Source: Nymphaea colorata (lineage: Eukaryota; Streptophyta; Magnoliopsida; Nymphaeales; Nymphaeaceae). Taken from it: a DNA stretch of 64,000 bases. Each line of letters opens with the position of its first letter. Position 1 is the first letter of the stretch. The notes beneath the pieces are model-generated. The model was not told where the DNA came from and made no database searches. It saw nothing but the letters and a program-made list of their open reading frames with translations. Below, piece by piece: positions 13,621 to 26,900 of the stretch. The stretch covers positions 16,040,354-16,104,353 of the forward strand of contig NC_045139.1 in the NCBI RefSeq assembly GCF_008831285.2, given 5' to 3'. The position numbers were made by a program, and so were the translations under genes.

Positions 13621-13697
13621 TTGGCTTCAGACAATTGATGGCACCAACTCAGACTTCCTGCCTACTCTTCTCAACTGTACAGCTAAACATCTCGACT
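13621..13697 (+). pseudogene. Relic of a nodulin-like (NFD4-type) gene exon
   Basis: About 77 bases match the early coding part of the intact nodulin-like gene (its region near 18930-19000, minus strand): the stretch ttggcttcagacaattgatg, then gcaccaac.cagacttcc, cctactctt and gtacagctaaac, with a ~20-base internal deletion. No open frame of any size remains. Its position between two direct repeats suggests that a paralogue once stood here. Confidence 0.65.
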
Positions 13698-14298
13698 GGT
13701 AGATACGATTATTAAATCCCGTCTCGAACGTTTCTGTTTGAGAAGTCTTGAGAGGTCCAACGTTAAGTTTAAGCAGCCAAGTCGCCAGCCACAAGCATGT
13801 TATGTATCAATCAAAGGGGGGCCAGAATCAAAATCCACAGGGGGGAGAGAGAGAGATTGGAAATATATAACAAAATTTGGGGACAATAGGTCCATTAGAT
13901 ACAAAAACAAACCGCAAAAACAAAAGCAAAAAGACGAAATATACAATACAATGCACAGTAAAAGGAGAGGCAGAGAGAGAAAGGAAAGACGGAGCGGCAC
14001 AGTCACCCAGCCGCAAATGGACATCGGCATCTTAATCGAATGGCAAACTGGACATCCTCCTGCACAAGACGAGCTACAGAATCTAGCGAAGAGAATGTGC
14101 CCCTGAAGACCATGTTGTTGCGCTCTTCCTAAATGCGCCATCAAGCTGAAACGAGCCACGACCCCAGAAAACAGACAGGTGGGGAGAAAGATAAAAGAGG
14201 AAAAGAAAACGAATAGATGGTGGGTTTGAAAGACTACTAACTAGGAAAAACCAGGTAGAATGAATGACACTAGAAAAAAAAAGTACAAGAAAGAAAGA
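13698..14298. other. Spacer between the direct repeats
   Basis: Purine-rich sequence with GA-rich patches (13840-13856, 13966-13990) and, immediately before the right repeat, an A/G-rich run. The open frame at 13738-14106 is low-complexity Lys/Arg/Gln and is not considered a gene. Confidence 0.5.
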
Positions 14299-14802
14299 GT
14301 TCCTTTTAATTCTTAACCAGAAAAACCAGTGGGTTAGAGCTTCATCTCACATTCTCGTCAAGTTTTCCATGTTCCTGTTCTTAACTACCATTTTAGTCAT
14401 TTTAGTCAGCACACGCTCAAGGTGCCTCTGAGGAATCTAAGGGAACTTTCTTGTAGGAACATGAAGGGAACTTTCAAACTTACGTTGCAACCGTATCATT
14501 TTCTTGCAATAATCTCCATGCGTTCGAGTTTCTCGCTGTGTCACCCATCCCTATCTACAGTTCAAAAGCAATTTGGCTGGTTCCTCTATCTTTTGACCTT
14601 TTTTGAGGAACTAAAGTACATGAAACATGAACGTGATATGCTAGAAATGTCACGAAAATCAGATCTGTAGATCAAATTTTGCATAGATTTTAGGATTAAT
14701 AGCTTTAACTTTCTTGGCTAATAAAATCTAGTTACTGATCGGATTTAATTTGCTGATTCCTTTTATCGATATCTTTTCAAAGAACCGGTACTGCCACCTC
14801 TC
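14299..14802. repeat. Direct repeat, right copy (~504 bp)
   Basis: Partner of 13138-13611. It contains a small extra internal duplication (ttttagtcattttagtcag and a second copy of the 'gggaactttc' block), which accounts for its greater length. Divergence between copies by eye is roughly 10-15 percent plus indels. Confidence 0.85.
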
Positions 14803-16257
14803 TCTTTGCAACGACCGCAACATTCTCCTTCATATATAACTAAAGTAGAGAACTTTTGATATTTTAAACTTATGGAGATTACCATATGGCATGGCTAGCT
14901 TTGCAGATACAACGAGGAGTAGTACTCCCCCACGTAATTAATTTCTGATTATAACAAGCAAAAGACGTGTTTGATGGCATAAACACATGAAAAAAGAAAG
15001 AAAAAACCTCTCCTTTTGAATGATAAAACGAGTTAGATTCAGGTCAAATACATTTTCGTAAAAGTTTCATATATAAGAAACATTTTCTCAAACACCTTTA
15101 CAACTCAGAAACGGAAATGAATCTCCAACAAGTTGGCACCAAAATCCCGAAAGGCTATAGGCAAGACCAAGAATACAAGGATCTAAACGGGTTGGCACAG
15201 TGAGGCAGATGTTGGTCGTCACGTGAACGATCATTCTCACGGACGTCGCCGCTTGCTTAATACAAAGAATGGCCAGTAAACACAGCGTTTCACTGCTGCA
15301 TCGTTTGTGTTGTTCTCTGTAGTTGCAGTAACTCCCATTTTTGGAGTCCCAATTAATTTGTCTTACTGCTTGATAGGATGGGCATTTCGTGTTAAACCCA
15401 AGTCCCGCCCCACATTCAATCAACTCTTGAAATTAGGAACACAACCTTTTGTCGACTTAACCAGTTTACATCAAGGGCTTCGTCTTAGAATATGGGCCGT
15501 GGTATCTGCAGATGGATCTTTTTCCCAGGTCTTGGCGGATGTGATACAACTCCTGGTTAGGAATAAGCGAAAGTGACACTAGGAAAAGACCAAGCGGTGC
15601 AGCTTTAATGACTTTTTGGAAACTAATTGAAATTGTTCTTTTTTACCACATGTTTATCAACCAAATAATAGTTGCTTAATTTTGTGTTTTGTTATGGAGA
15701 GAACAGGGTTGATAATGTGCTTTCTGGAAACAAGGTTCTAGTTGCCGGAAAATAAGTCAAAACGACGAGCATTAACTGTTCATGAGGGGATTGGCAACGG
15801 CTTGGGTTAGAGGTTACTGGGTGGCTGGTTACTGGTTTTGAGTTTGGGTGTCATTTTCCTATGCTATAAACCAAAGGGCACCAGTGCATAATTTAAAGTG
15901 CAAGGGGGGCATCACTTCGCACCAAAATCAGGCTTAGTTTTAGAAGATGGTTGAAGCGAGAGGCTTCCGCTTTTGCTCGGGCAGTCGGAATTCCTCCTGC
16001 TTACTCGAAACCGTAGCCTTGGTTGCAAGTTACATCCTTGCTTGGTCCATTTGATGTAGTGACACAGAAATGGCACAGAAAAATTAGCTAATTAAATCTC
16101 CTCTGTATAGTCCACTTCTCTACTAAGCAGTAGTATGATCAAACGACTACATAAACCTTCCTCTGCTTATATACACGGGAGTGAAAACTTCCGAGCTACT
16201 TGATCTTCAAGAGTACATATACGAGTAGAGTAAAAGCCAGAGCCTTGTACGTAGATG
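14803..16257. other. Intergenic region
   Basis: No gene recognised. 16100-16257 probably holds the 3'UTR of the minus-strand nodulin-like gene. Confidence 0.5.
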
Positions 16258-19052
16258 CTATTTTCGAGTTCTAATAAACAGCCAGATTGAGAGAAGCACT
16301 CCCACCGAAGAGACACAGCCCCATGAGATGAAAGTCCTTTGGAAGCAGGCCATGCCTACGCAACTGCCGGTGCCACCACCTTCTCTGTCATACAAAACAG
16401 AGGCGGCGTATCCGAAGAAGAAGGAGCCCAGGGGAATGTTTGCGACCACGATGTTGTGGTTGAGGCCGAAGTTCTTGGTCCCAAAGAGCTCGGGAGTGGC
16501 AGACACGGCGATGGAGGAGATGGCCCCGGTGCACACTCCAAGCACCGCGGTGCTCACATAGAGGGTGATGCTTGTGCTGCTGATCGCAAGCAGGAAGAAG
16601 GCTGCCACCATGGGCACCATCAGCATTCCCATAGAAATTGTCCTCGGCAGATTAAGCTTCCATCTGTAATTTCAAAGGCAAAGTTAATTCCATATGTATA
16701 TATATGCGTGTATGCGTTTGAGAGAGAGAGAGAGATGGTAGGCTTCTTTTCACACTTCAACTACTGGGATGACCTGCTTCGGAAAATTAGCCAAAGAAGT
16801 GACATCTAATTATTTTAACGCTGACATGTAACTATAGAAGAAAAAAGATATTAAGATTAACAATATCTCAAAAGGCTAAAGTAGAGTTTAACGACATAAA
16901 ATGTAGATCACGTCGTTATGTTATTTATTCCAGTCATTAAAAGGCCATTCTATTAACTGTTCCAAAACTGAATCCGCTAAATGTGGATTATTTTCTCTAC
17001 ATGTAAGCATCTACTCATTGTAGAATTACCATCAAGATGAGCAAGAATTTTTTAGGGCGATAATGACCCGCGGTGGTTGTTCCATCACCTTTTCCTTGCC
17101 GTGGAAGAGAACAAAATTAATTAAAGCACGGAACTGAAAGGAGAATGATTGCATATCTATACTATCAACCTTGCCTGTGGTGACAATGAGTCCCACGAGT
17201 TGTCCAGATCAAAGCCTAAAATGTGTCATTCTGACGCTATCATACCAAACAAAAAAGAAGGAAGAAACAAACTCCCAGATAACTCGATCCAATTTAATTT
17301 TCCTTTCTTCTCTGAAGCCCGTAAGGTTTCATGAATTTTTGAGTTCATGAACTCCAAGATGCGAGCCGTGCTCGATCAATCCTACTGCACAATTTCCCTG
17401 CCCTTTACTTTCCTACTTTTGTGGATTAAGCAGGTGCAGCTTTAGTTATATCGTTCACAAAAGGTAGGACATACCTTGCTGAATCATAATATTCCAGTTT
17501 TTCCCGCTTTTTAGGATTAAACTAATGAACTTAAACGTTTTCTGATGACAAAATGACATAAATGTTGATCATATGATCCGTTAATTGGCAGTACGCTTAT
17601 GAGATGAGCCATACATGACATTTATCATGCATGATTCTCCCCATAAAGTAGGAAGAACAGTTAGTTGGGGTGGGTAGGGTGGCACCTCTCAGAATAATCG
17701 CATAACAAAGGGGAGGCATAAATTTCTTTTACTCCCTGGCGGTGGTCCAAGCTACAAGTGGACACAGTAACAGGTTCTTAATTCTTTCTCTTTTTCTTTT
17801 ACCATCGTTGAGGAAAGGAAGTGCATGAAAGGACAACAGGAGTTGAAGCATGGAAGACTGAGGAGGAAGACGAATAGAATGTCAAAAGGGCTTACTTTGA
17901 AGAATAATAGTCCACGATTGAGGGCATGAGGCGACCGAAGAAGCCAAAGGATGACGACAAGGACACCAGGGTTGATGTCCCTGAGTGGCCACGTGATTCT
18001 GCAATCTGTCCCAAATTATTCAGGAACACCAACCCCAAGGTAGCCCCCATCAGGTACACCATGAAATACAGCCAAAAGTTCACACTCTTCAGCAATTCTT
18101 TCACTGCCCATTCCAGTTCCTCGTTCTCTTCCATCCTAACATTTTCAAATCTTCCTGCCTCTTCATCGCCATGGCCACTTCCTTCAGCCACCACCTTGTC
18201 AAGGCCATCTCCACTCTTACTTTCTACACTGTAATCAAACACCCTCATGTCTCTACTCTTCCACTTTTGTTCCAGAACTTCCCTAATGGAAACCCCAATG
18301 GGCAGCGTCAATGGTGCCACCATCAAGATGAGTAACCCAATGGCCAAGGCCATGGGTGGTATATGAGCATCAACGCTTCCAACCACGGCGTAGATGCCGG
18401 TAACAAATGCAACGGAGATCAAGGCCACGAAGCCACAGTTCGTGACATCAGGCCTGTCGCCGACTTCGAACCTCCTCAGGAACGGTGCAAACACGGTGCT
18501 CACAGCAATGGGAGCAACAGAGTTGAGCAGCAGATAAGATCCTTTCACGTACCTTGCGGGGATAAATGCATCAACCACCGTAGCGTACATCTTTGCGCTC
18601 AATCCTTGATAGCTCGTTGACAAGCTGAGCGCGATCCGGCTGTCGGCCGGAAAGTTTTGCATTGTTGCTAGGTAGCAGACCGTGTTGATCCAACATATGC
18701 TGTTTCCGGCCAGCAGGTTGAGAATAAGGACCTGCCAATATGCTAGAGATACCTCCCTCACTATGAAGAGGTACTGGAAACCATAGCCGACGAGGCCGAG
18801 GGCTGCTCCGATGAAGAGCACGAGCCATAAAGGGAAGAAGTGCGCGGCGACGCCGGAGAGCCAGCCAAGAAGCTTTCCGGCGTCAGATGCAACGGCGAGA
18901 TTGTTTAGCTGTACTTGGGAGATGGAGAGGAGGTACTTAAGTTGGGAAGAGTAGGCAGGGAAGTCTGCGTTGGTGCCATTAATTGTCTGAAGCCAAATGA
19001 CGCCGACTAAGCTGAGCCATTTTAGCGCAGCGGTAGAAAAGAGTGAGTTCAT
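16258..19052 (-). CDS. Nodulin-like / NFD4-type major facilitator protein
   Basis: Two exons, 19052-17896 and 16663-16258, join in phase (TCA AA|A TGG) to give 520 residues. Exon 1 begins at M with a typical family start (ALKWLSLVGVIWLQTINGTNADFPAYSS) and carries the Nodulin-like domain with repeated membrane segments and the SQVQLNNLAVASDAGKLLGW motif. A charged loop follows (~residues 263-315, Glu/Ser/Lys-rich). The second MFS half includes LGLVFLNNLGQIAESRG and, in exon 2, FGTKNFGLNHNIVVANIPLGS, typical of this family. Family knowledge: NFD4 in Arabidopsis is linked to karyogamy, and relatives are plasma- or endomembrane MFS proteins of mostly unknown substrate. No substrate can be assigned here. 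The intron is ~1.2 kb, and a CT tract (coding strand) lies ~57 bases before the acceptor. Confidence 0.93.
16720..16734 (-). repeat. Short (CT)n on the coding strand, near an acceptor
   Basis: GA on the plus strand, CT in the pre-mRNA, ~57 bases upstream of the 3' splice site of the nodulin-like gene. Confidence 0.8.
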
Positions 19053-19123
19053 TTTGGCCTTTCCACGAGCTCAAACGATTTGATGGTATTATAGTGGTGG
19101 CCTTGAGAGAGTGATCATTAACG

Positions 19124-19163
19124 TCAAATGATCAAGCTCTGTGGCTGTGAGGCAGTAATGTGG
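19124..19163 (-). promoter_or_regulatory. Conserved upstream block of the nodulin-like gene
   Basis: On the minus strand this reads cagccac..agcttgatcatttga and lies ~70-110 bases before the ATG. The same block occurs at 22325-22359 upstream of the broken copy at the same relative distance, so it was duplicated with the gene. Whether it is functional promoter sequence is inference. Confidence 0.45.
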
Positions 19164-21034
19164 GCTTCTAATGGCCGCCTGTTTAATGTTTTTGCAATTC
19201 TTCAACCAAGATGATTATGAGAGCCACCAAAATAATTGATGGCGACTCCTGATTTTATTTTCAAAAAAAGATGAAAAACCTAAGGTTCATCTTATGAATG
19301 TACAATTAGTTGGGTTTTCATTAAATGCCTCACAGATGCTTGTCTCCCAATATATCTTCTTCTATTTCTCACCATAAAATCACTAGAATTCTTTCCTGTT
19401 ACTTTTCATCTTTGAAAGGAAGCATGTGCCATTGGAGGTAAAGAAGTAGGTAATGGCCTTGATATTTTCAACTAGATGACGAATTGCATACATAGTATGC
19501 TGAAAATAAGCATGCCTGGAGCAGAAAAGGCAAACTACTGACTTGCTTCATTTAAGCAAAAATTCATTGATGACAGTAACTGAAATTAATTTACGCCTCT
19601 TGACCTGATTGGCATGATTCTTATTGCTCTATTGATCGATAAACAATATCTGAAGCAACCAGCGAACCCAGAAGAAAATAAGATCCAGCATTTGCTCTTA
19701 GTTTTCCTGTTGGTTTCTTTTAAAACTTTCTAGCATAAGAGGATCATTCATGTTCAAACAGAACTAGAATATTTTTTCCAGTCCGAAGAAGAAAGAATGA
19801 TGGTCACAACTGTTCACACTTTCCCGAAGATGACTATATATTACACTCAATCCTGATATAGTATGATCAAATCTTGTATATGGATGAAAGGTCCACTGAA
19901 AGTGATAATATCCATTGCTAAAACAATCTGCAACTTTTGGTTGAAACATAAACAAAGTGCCCCATCCATCTTGTTGGGAGGTCCGATCAAGATTTCATCA
20001 GCAGAAGGAGACGATTTTATTTGCAACGGGTACGTATCTGTTGGCATAAACTACTGGGAGTATTCTGTCGACCATCGCAACTTATCTAACAAAAAACAAA
20101 AAGTCCATCTGACATATTTGAACGCAACAAAATTTGGTGTTCTAGAAAGTTAACTTTGTCACATTACTTATTTTCCCATATTGGAAGTTCGAATTCATAC
20201 GAAATGAACCTAGTTTAGATTTAGAGGACCGATAGGATTGACCACGACACCATTAATCAATCATTCCCCCTGGATATTTTTCTTTGCAAATCCTCGTATT
20301 AGGATTCTTGGATCATAGAGACTACTTGGAACCATCTGAAATCCATGTCATGAATCTTCTTTTCCTCTGCTGACAACATGTACAAATTTTCTAGACGTAA
20401 ATGGATGTAACCACGATCACATCTCTATCTGTTCATGCTACTTGCCTTTTTTTCTTTTACAAAGATATGATCCGAGTATTAGCTATACTAGCATATATTG
20501 ACAATCAAACTCTCGCAAATCCGACCCCAGTTTCCGTCGAAAATTTTGTTGATGGTGTACAGAGAGATTAACCTATCCATTCTTTCTCAACAATGGCAAC
20601 ATCACCTTGGCTAGAAGATTGGATTCAATTACGCGTTCAAGTTTAAAAAAGTGATCAAGAGTTTAATACCACAGCCTTCTGTTGGACCGCAACTTGACTG
20701 TCAGTAGAAGAAAGTCATACAGAAGGGCCAACGAATATGGCCATTAATCTGCAGCTTGAGATATAGATGGACAGGGTTTTCACCAATATTATGACGCAAC
20801 TAATGTCTTCAAATGTTGGTGGGAATTAATTGCATCCATTATCAAAGGAACAACTAGTTAGCCAGCGCACATGGAACCCCTTAACTGCCACACGTTGTAC
20901 ATTATATGTAGATGGATCCACCGGTGCTGCCTCTGCAGTATCCCAATTGAAGGAAACACAGGACCTCCCAAGTTTGCTTTAATAAGGGAGAATGTAATGA
21001 CAGTTTTTCATTCGACAGTAGACATGGTATCTCT

Positions 21035-21037
<3 letters not shown>

Positions 21038-21105
<68 letters not shown>
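21038..21105. repeat. (TA)n(GT)n compound microsatellite
   Basis: About twenty TA units pass directly into about fourteen GT units. Confidence 0.95.
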
Positions 21106-21240
21106 ATGTGATTTTAGACAGATAAGGAACAATTTCAAACATTGATACATTTGCAGTTGAGAGAAAACTAAGAAAAAATGTGTTGAACTATTTTCATATT
21201 AGTTTGTGACAGTGTTTGTTCAATTGTCGACCTAGGAAAG

Positions 21241-21277
21241 ATATATATATATAGATATATATATATATATATATACA
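21241..21277. repeat. (TA)n microsatellite
   Basis: TA run interrupted once by AG. Confidence 0.9.
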
Positions 21278-22424
21278 AACCAACTGACTTGTATGTTCAT
21301 ACGCATTTACGCGTATATTATTTTAATTGGTAAAACAAGAACTTTTAGTAGAAGGTCCACGTGTGGCTTTTATAGATGTTACCTTCTTCGTCTTTTATGC
21401 GTTATCCTCCTTTAACTTGGACAAATCCATCTTTGACAAATCGTAAAACTTAATTGAAAAAATGGTTTTAACTTTTGAACGACTTAAATATAAACGACAA
21501 TATAGGGATGACTTGAAAAAAATAAAGAAGAATTTTGTGAGCGTTTCCATAGAACTAATCGAACAAAACTTTTCTATATCGGACATTTATTTTATAAATT
21601 TTGTAAAAAACAACTTCCCAAGGTTTTTGGCTTATAAATTTTATTTAAACATCAAAAGAAGAAATTTAGCGTCCTGTTTAAGTTTTTGGACTAGAAGATT
21701 GCATCCACAGTGCTAATTTATTGAAAAGATATTTCATAGATACAAAAAACTCATCTTATATATGTAGTATGGCATAGTTTGCTAAAAAAACATCTAAAAA
21801 AGAAGAACAAATTTAATGTGCTCCATTCACCATGGACAGCAGTTATCGACCTTGAAGTCCACAGTGCCTATCAAACGGCAATGCCTAAGCGAACATCTGA
21901 TGTACGATTTTCAGCAGCACTATCATCTTCTTCAGCAATTGCATCATTTTGATCTTGAGTCGTGCATACAGCAACCTCTTTAATGATTGCATTTCTTTAA
22001 CAATAGCATGATTGTTGCTTTCATAGTGTAGAGAGAGTGCCATGCTTCTCAATTTCAACGACCCCATGTTAACCACTTGGCAATTTTAAAGTTGGTTGGG
22101 CGAAAGATGGATTTGTCTAACTCTAAAAAGAGAATGAATAAGAAACCCCCTGATAAATGATTGAGTGAAAGATTTTTTTTGAAGAAATCAATATTGAATG
22201 TTTTGGTTTCCTCCATAGTTATCTCCAGAACAAATGGCATCAGATATCCTTGGTAGCTCTCAAAGTCATCTTAGCTTGAAAACTTTCTGAAACAATATAT
22301 AAAGGCATGCTAAAAGATCTCAGATTACTGTCACACAGCCACGTAGCTTGATCATTTGATCACTTCCTTGGGGCCTATTCTATACTCAAATCAAACCTTT
22401 GATTTCATCGGGAGGCTGAAATTA

Positions 22425-22900
22425 ATGAGCTCGCTTTCCTTCTGCTTCACTAAAATGGCTTGGCTTAGATGGGCATCATTTGGCACCAAGCAATCAATGG
22501 CTTAAACACTGACTTCTCTGCATACTCTTCTGAACTCGAGTTTCCCCTTCTTCCCTGTTTCTTGTAGTCTTCATTGGAGCAGCTCAAGGCCCGATGGTTA
22601 CGTCTTAAAAACCCCTTAATTCATAGAGAAGGAGATCTCTGTAACGTTTTGGCTGGTTTTGTTTCTCAACATGTCAGCTAGAAACGGCATGTGCAGGATG
22701 AACACGGTTTTCCCGTTCCTGGCCAAATGATGCTCAGCTTGTCAGATTGGGCGCAAAAATGTATACAACAGTCCTTGGTGCATTTTCCCCTGCAGCACAG
22801 GTCTTGAAGGGAGCCCATCCGCGGATGAGTCAGTTGCACCCGCACTAGCGAGCTCTGTGGTTGCTCACCATAGTGTTGGCCTCAAGGAAGCGATCGCTGC
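22425..22900 (+). pseudogene. Broken nodulin-like (NFD4-type) gene copy
   Basis: The plus strand aligns piecewise with exon 1 of the intact gene at 16258-19052. ATG at 22425 corresponds to its start, followed by ctaaaatggctt.gcttag, catttggc, tcaatggc, acttc.ctgcatactcttc. Further on, tcttccct..gt.gtcttcat.ggagcagc matches, then ttctcaacatgt.agctagaaac (22656-) and gctcagcttgtca (22733-). In-frame stops appear from 22503 and several blocks are deleted. Homology extends upstream into the promoter (agcttgatcatttga at 22345-22359). The exact 3' limit is uncertain; similarity is weak after ~22800. It is a genomic-type duplicate (promoter retained), not a processed copy. Confidence 0.7.
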
Positions 22901-23919
22901 TGTTAAATAATCAGCTCAGCATCTGCGAGCTAGCTAGTGGTGTCATCTTCCATGGCGAATGGTTAAAATTCTAACTATTAACTCAACTGAAATACACTCC
23001 AAAGAAAATCAGAATACACATGTATTCTGAAAGATTTCAGTATCAGGCCTTGCGTGAAAGATTAAAAGTGGCATATGCATGCTGAACTCATGGTGGAGCA
23101 GAGCAACAATTATTTGTTATAGGCTATAACAGAAAATATCCTCTTAAGAATATTCTTTCGTTTAGTATATAAAGCACACTTGTGCTCATTGTAAAGGAGA
23201 GTGTAGCAATAAAACGCACAAAGAAACAAAGAAGTTTCCTCTTTCCTTTACTAACAATTAGGCAGGGACATGTATAAAGAGAGCGACAGAGACAGAAAGA
23301 AGGAAGGTAGAACCAGAAATTGAGCTCAGATACCATGTGGAGAGAGCAGGTAAATGAGGCTTACGTGGTGCTCAGATTAACTTGAATACACTTTTATCTA
23401 AGAGACTCGTCTCTTTCTCTTTCGGATGATGCATCATTTTCAGAACGGAAAGAGTTCTTAAGAGGAAATTCAACTTCAAATGACTAAACTGAAATAGTCA
23501 TGGATGAATTATTTTAAATGGCCATAAATATGGATACATCAACTGTTACAAAGAATAAGACTACGCTGCTCTTAACAACACATGGCATACTACTTATCTC
23601 TGGATCATTTTGATGGACGATTCACATGTGAAACTGAGAGTTTAAGGCTGTAATGTGGCATATATCTGGCAGGCGCAATCAGAAGCCTGAGAAATTAAAC
23701 CAATGATATTTGTACAAACATAAATTTACAGTTGCTAGAGGAGGTGCATGGCGTGCACAGTTTATTCATCATGATGCTTACTCCCTTCCATAATATGTAC
23801 AAAAGGATTGACTTCTCCCAGAAAATGCATTTGATTTTCTTTAAAGGTAAGCAGCAAGCAGATGATTCAAATACGGACCACGTTCTCAAGAAATCAACAA
23901 TTACCAAATGCTGCATTAG
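22901..23919. other. Intergenic and 3'UTR of the ADP/ATP carrier gene
   Basis: No gene seen. The ~200-250 bases before 23920 are likely the 3'UTR of the minus-strand carrier gene. Confidence 0.45.
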
Positions 23920-26900
23920 TCAGGCTTTCAACTGATGATGAAGTCCATAACCATATCTGTTAGCAAGACAACGAAGTTGATCATACCCAGCAAGAACTCC
24001 AGCCCCTGCAACCCCAAGAAGCATATTGGCAGTTACACCTTTGAAAAGAGCACCGGCACCCTCGTGATGAACAATTTGCCTGAATGCATCCACGGTGCCC
24101 TTGTACTTGATTGTGTGACCAGAGGTCAGCATCATTCGCCGGCGAACAGTATCAAAGGGATATGCACAAACACCAGAAAAGGTGGTGACGCTCCAGCCCA
24201 GCAAAAAGCTTGGCAAAAATTTTCCCTGCAAAGAATTAGACATCCATTTTATTGTTTGCCTCCAGCAGAAGGAAAAAAGTAATCATTCAAAACCAGGCTG
24301 CACGCAAAGATATGAAAATGGAAGAACATGGCTTCTCTACCAAAAAGGCAAAAACTAATACAGAATAAACATTGTTTATAATTTTCTATATTCAAAGATG
24401 AAATTATCCTAAAAGGAAAATCTATTCTTGTACCAAGCACGTAACTATCCATTAAGAACTCCAACAATTTCATCTAGGGCTGGGCATCGGGATCATATTT
24501 AAATATAATTTTATAACAAAATAATTATAAAAATATAATAACTACAATTAATATTATCAGGCCGACTTAGGCTCGGCCTGAAGTCGGACCGGCCCTTTAT
24601 TTTATGACCCGGGCCAGGTATCCAAAAGCCTGTCTGGTGCCAAGTCCGACACCCACTCTTAATTCCATCTATCAGAATTTGATGAGATTCTCTTATTCCA
24701 GAACTACTCATGAAAGAGGGCAACAAAGATGATGATGTGGTACTTTAGTTTAGAGAATTAGAGTCTAGACATTTCAACCTAATTTTACAAAATTCTGCAG
24801 AAAAGAGATGAAAGCAGTACCTCTAATGGCCCAACAAGAACAATCGGCTTCAGAGTATCATAAATTCCAAAATACAGCCCCCTGTAGAGCGTAATCCCAG
24901 TAATGGAAACACTAAAACCTCTGTATAATCCCACAATGCCATCAGTCATAAGCGTCTTCCGGTAAACATCACGCAATCCCATGAACTGGCGACTCCTGTT
25001 AGCTTGGACATTTTTCATGTCCGTTGCAAGACGGGTGCGGGCATAATCCAAATGGTATAGGAACAAAGAAGTTGTTGCACCAGCAGCACTACCAGATGCA
25101 ACATTTCCTGCCAACCACTTCAGATAACCATCTTTCTCCTTTGAGTAGCCAAACACGCTCTGAAAGTAGCCCTTGAAAGCAAAGTTAAAAGCCTGCTCAA
25201 CAAAAAAAAACATACACCAAATAACTTTAGACAAATTTACAGGAACTGAATACAAATATCAAATGTCACCAAGGAGCTCAAAATTTAACATCATGAAGAA
25301 AGACAATACCATAATAGTGAAATGCTACACAAAAGCAACATACCGAGCAGCTTGAGATCCTAAATGAAGAGACAGGTAAAAGTAAAACATCTAGAAGAAT
25401 ACAGAAAAGATCAAAACCAGTTATGCATCTACAGAGGCAGAATCAGAAACTTCTGGCTAAGGGGAACTATTATTTAAATTTCAAATTTTAAGAGGCACTC
25501 ATATGTAAAAAAAGTAAAAAAGAAGGAAACATCAACATGTAAATAAAGCAAATTATGTGGGTTGGTGTGGGCATCCACAACAGCCACAACGTGGCTCCAC
25601 TACTGTGCATACAGAAACTATAACAACAAAATTCCACACGTTGAAGCATATAGCATGGAGAAGAAAGAGGTGAGAAGCCAGTCTATTATTTCTTAAGTTC
25701 TTCTGCAGCCTAATTAACCAAGGCTGTCTGTAGAGCAAAATGAATTTAATCCACACGACAGAAGAACACTGCTAGACTAATCACACCATTCCAATGAACC
25801 TTACTCTGGCATTGTTTATCTAACCATCCTTTCCATAGTTTATTGTGTACTGATAGCAACACTAAAGGAAAGCATATTCGGCACCCTTAGCAACAAGGAG
25901 ATTTTTATTGTCATCATGCAATAAGCAAGATGTACCTGAACCCTTAATCTCTCACAACATTTGATTTTTTGGATATCAAATTGGAAGGTACTCCTTTTTT
26001 CCAGTAATAAACGAACCCTTTTTTCCTTTTCCCTTGAACAAACACATGGATATGATGGCATATATCCTGCAGCTTCACTTTGATATCTCTAGGTTATGCC
26101 CCTTCTATTGAATGACTTAAGATTTTACCTACGTATTTTGTTGAAAAGTAAGCTCCAGAAGTTCAAGACTTGAAAATTTTTCAAAATGTACGATTAAAAA
26201 GTACCACGGAAGTGACTGTTCTATCTATGCAGTGCCAGATGAGTAGGTGTTGATCTTATTCCTTTCAAAATTATGTCAGTGATCATGGAACAGACGGTCA
26301 TGACATCATACCATGTGATCAAATAGCGTCGCATTACTAAAGTTAGTTCAACTCTTAAATGTGACACAGAGCACAGTATTTGTAAAGACACATGAGAGTA
26401 ACTTATTTCATCAAGTGATTGTCCACTGATGTGAGCTATTGAGAAAGTCCATATTAAAGCAGAAAACTAGAGCTGATTTAAGCTGCACAAACCCATGGAC
26501 TACGTTAAGCACCTCATTCATATCATTATTCCCATGCTCAAAAGAGTTATAACCTTGAGAAATAGAATATTTGATGCGAACAAACATATTGTACTACCCA
26601 GTTTATTTTGTGAAATACAAGGAAAAATTTACCCATTTGAATGTGGTGATATATATACACATACATATATATATATATATAAGATTATAAGTAAAACAGT
26701 TGAAGATAAGGAGAACATTTGAGTAGGGTATGCACCCACCATTACAGAAAAGTATCAAAAACTTCCATGGAAAGAAGTCCATACACACTCAAAAGTTTAG
26801 AAAACATAAGAGTGTCGACTGCAACCAAAAGATACTAGAATACAAGCATAAAACATCATTTCTTCATATATCCCTCAAATTTAGCGAGTGAAGTATCTGG

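Larger units (their letters stand above)
19053..22320. other. Promoter of the nodulin-like gene, then intergenic
   Basis: 19053-19165 contains the upstream region of the minus-strand gene, partly conserved in the relic at 22.3 kb. The rest has no recognisable gene. AT microsatellites occur at 21038-21105 and 21241-21277. ORFs of 60-96 codons here show no family features. Confidence 0.5.

Noticed and set aside
13138-14802. Direct repeats as LTRs of a retrotransposon
   Set aside because: No TG...CA ends, no primer-binding site after the left copy, no target duplication; kept as a repeat, not called a mobile element.
16339-16809. 156-codon plus-strand frame
   Set aside because: Antisense to exon 2 of the nodulin-like gene, His/Gly-rich, no family features.
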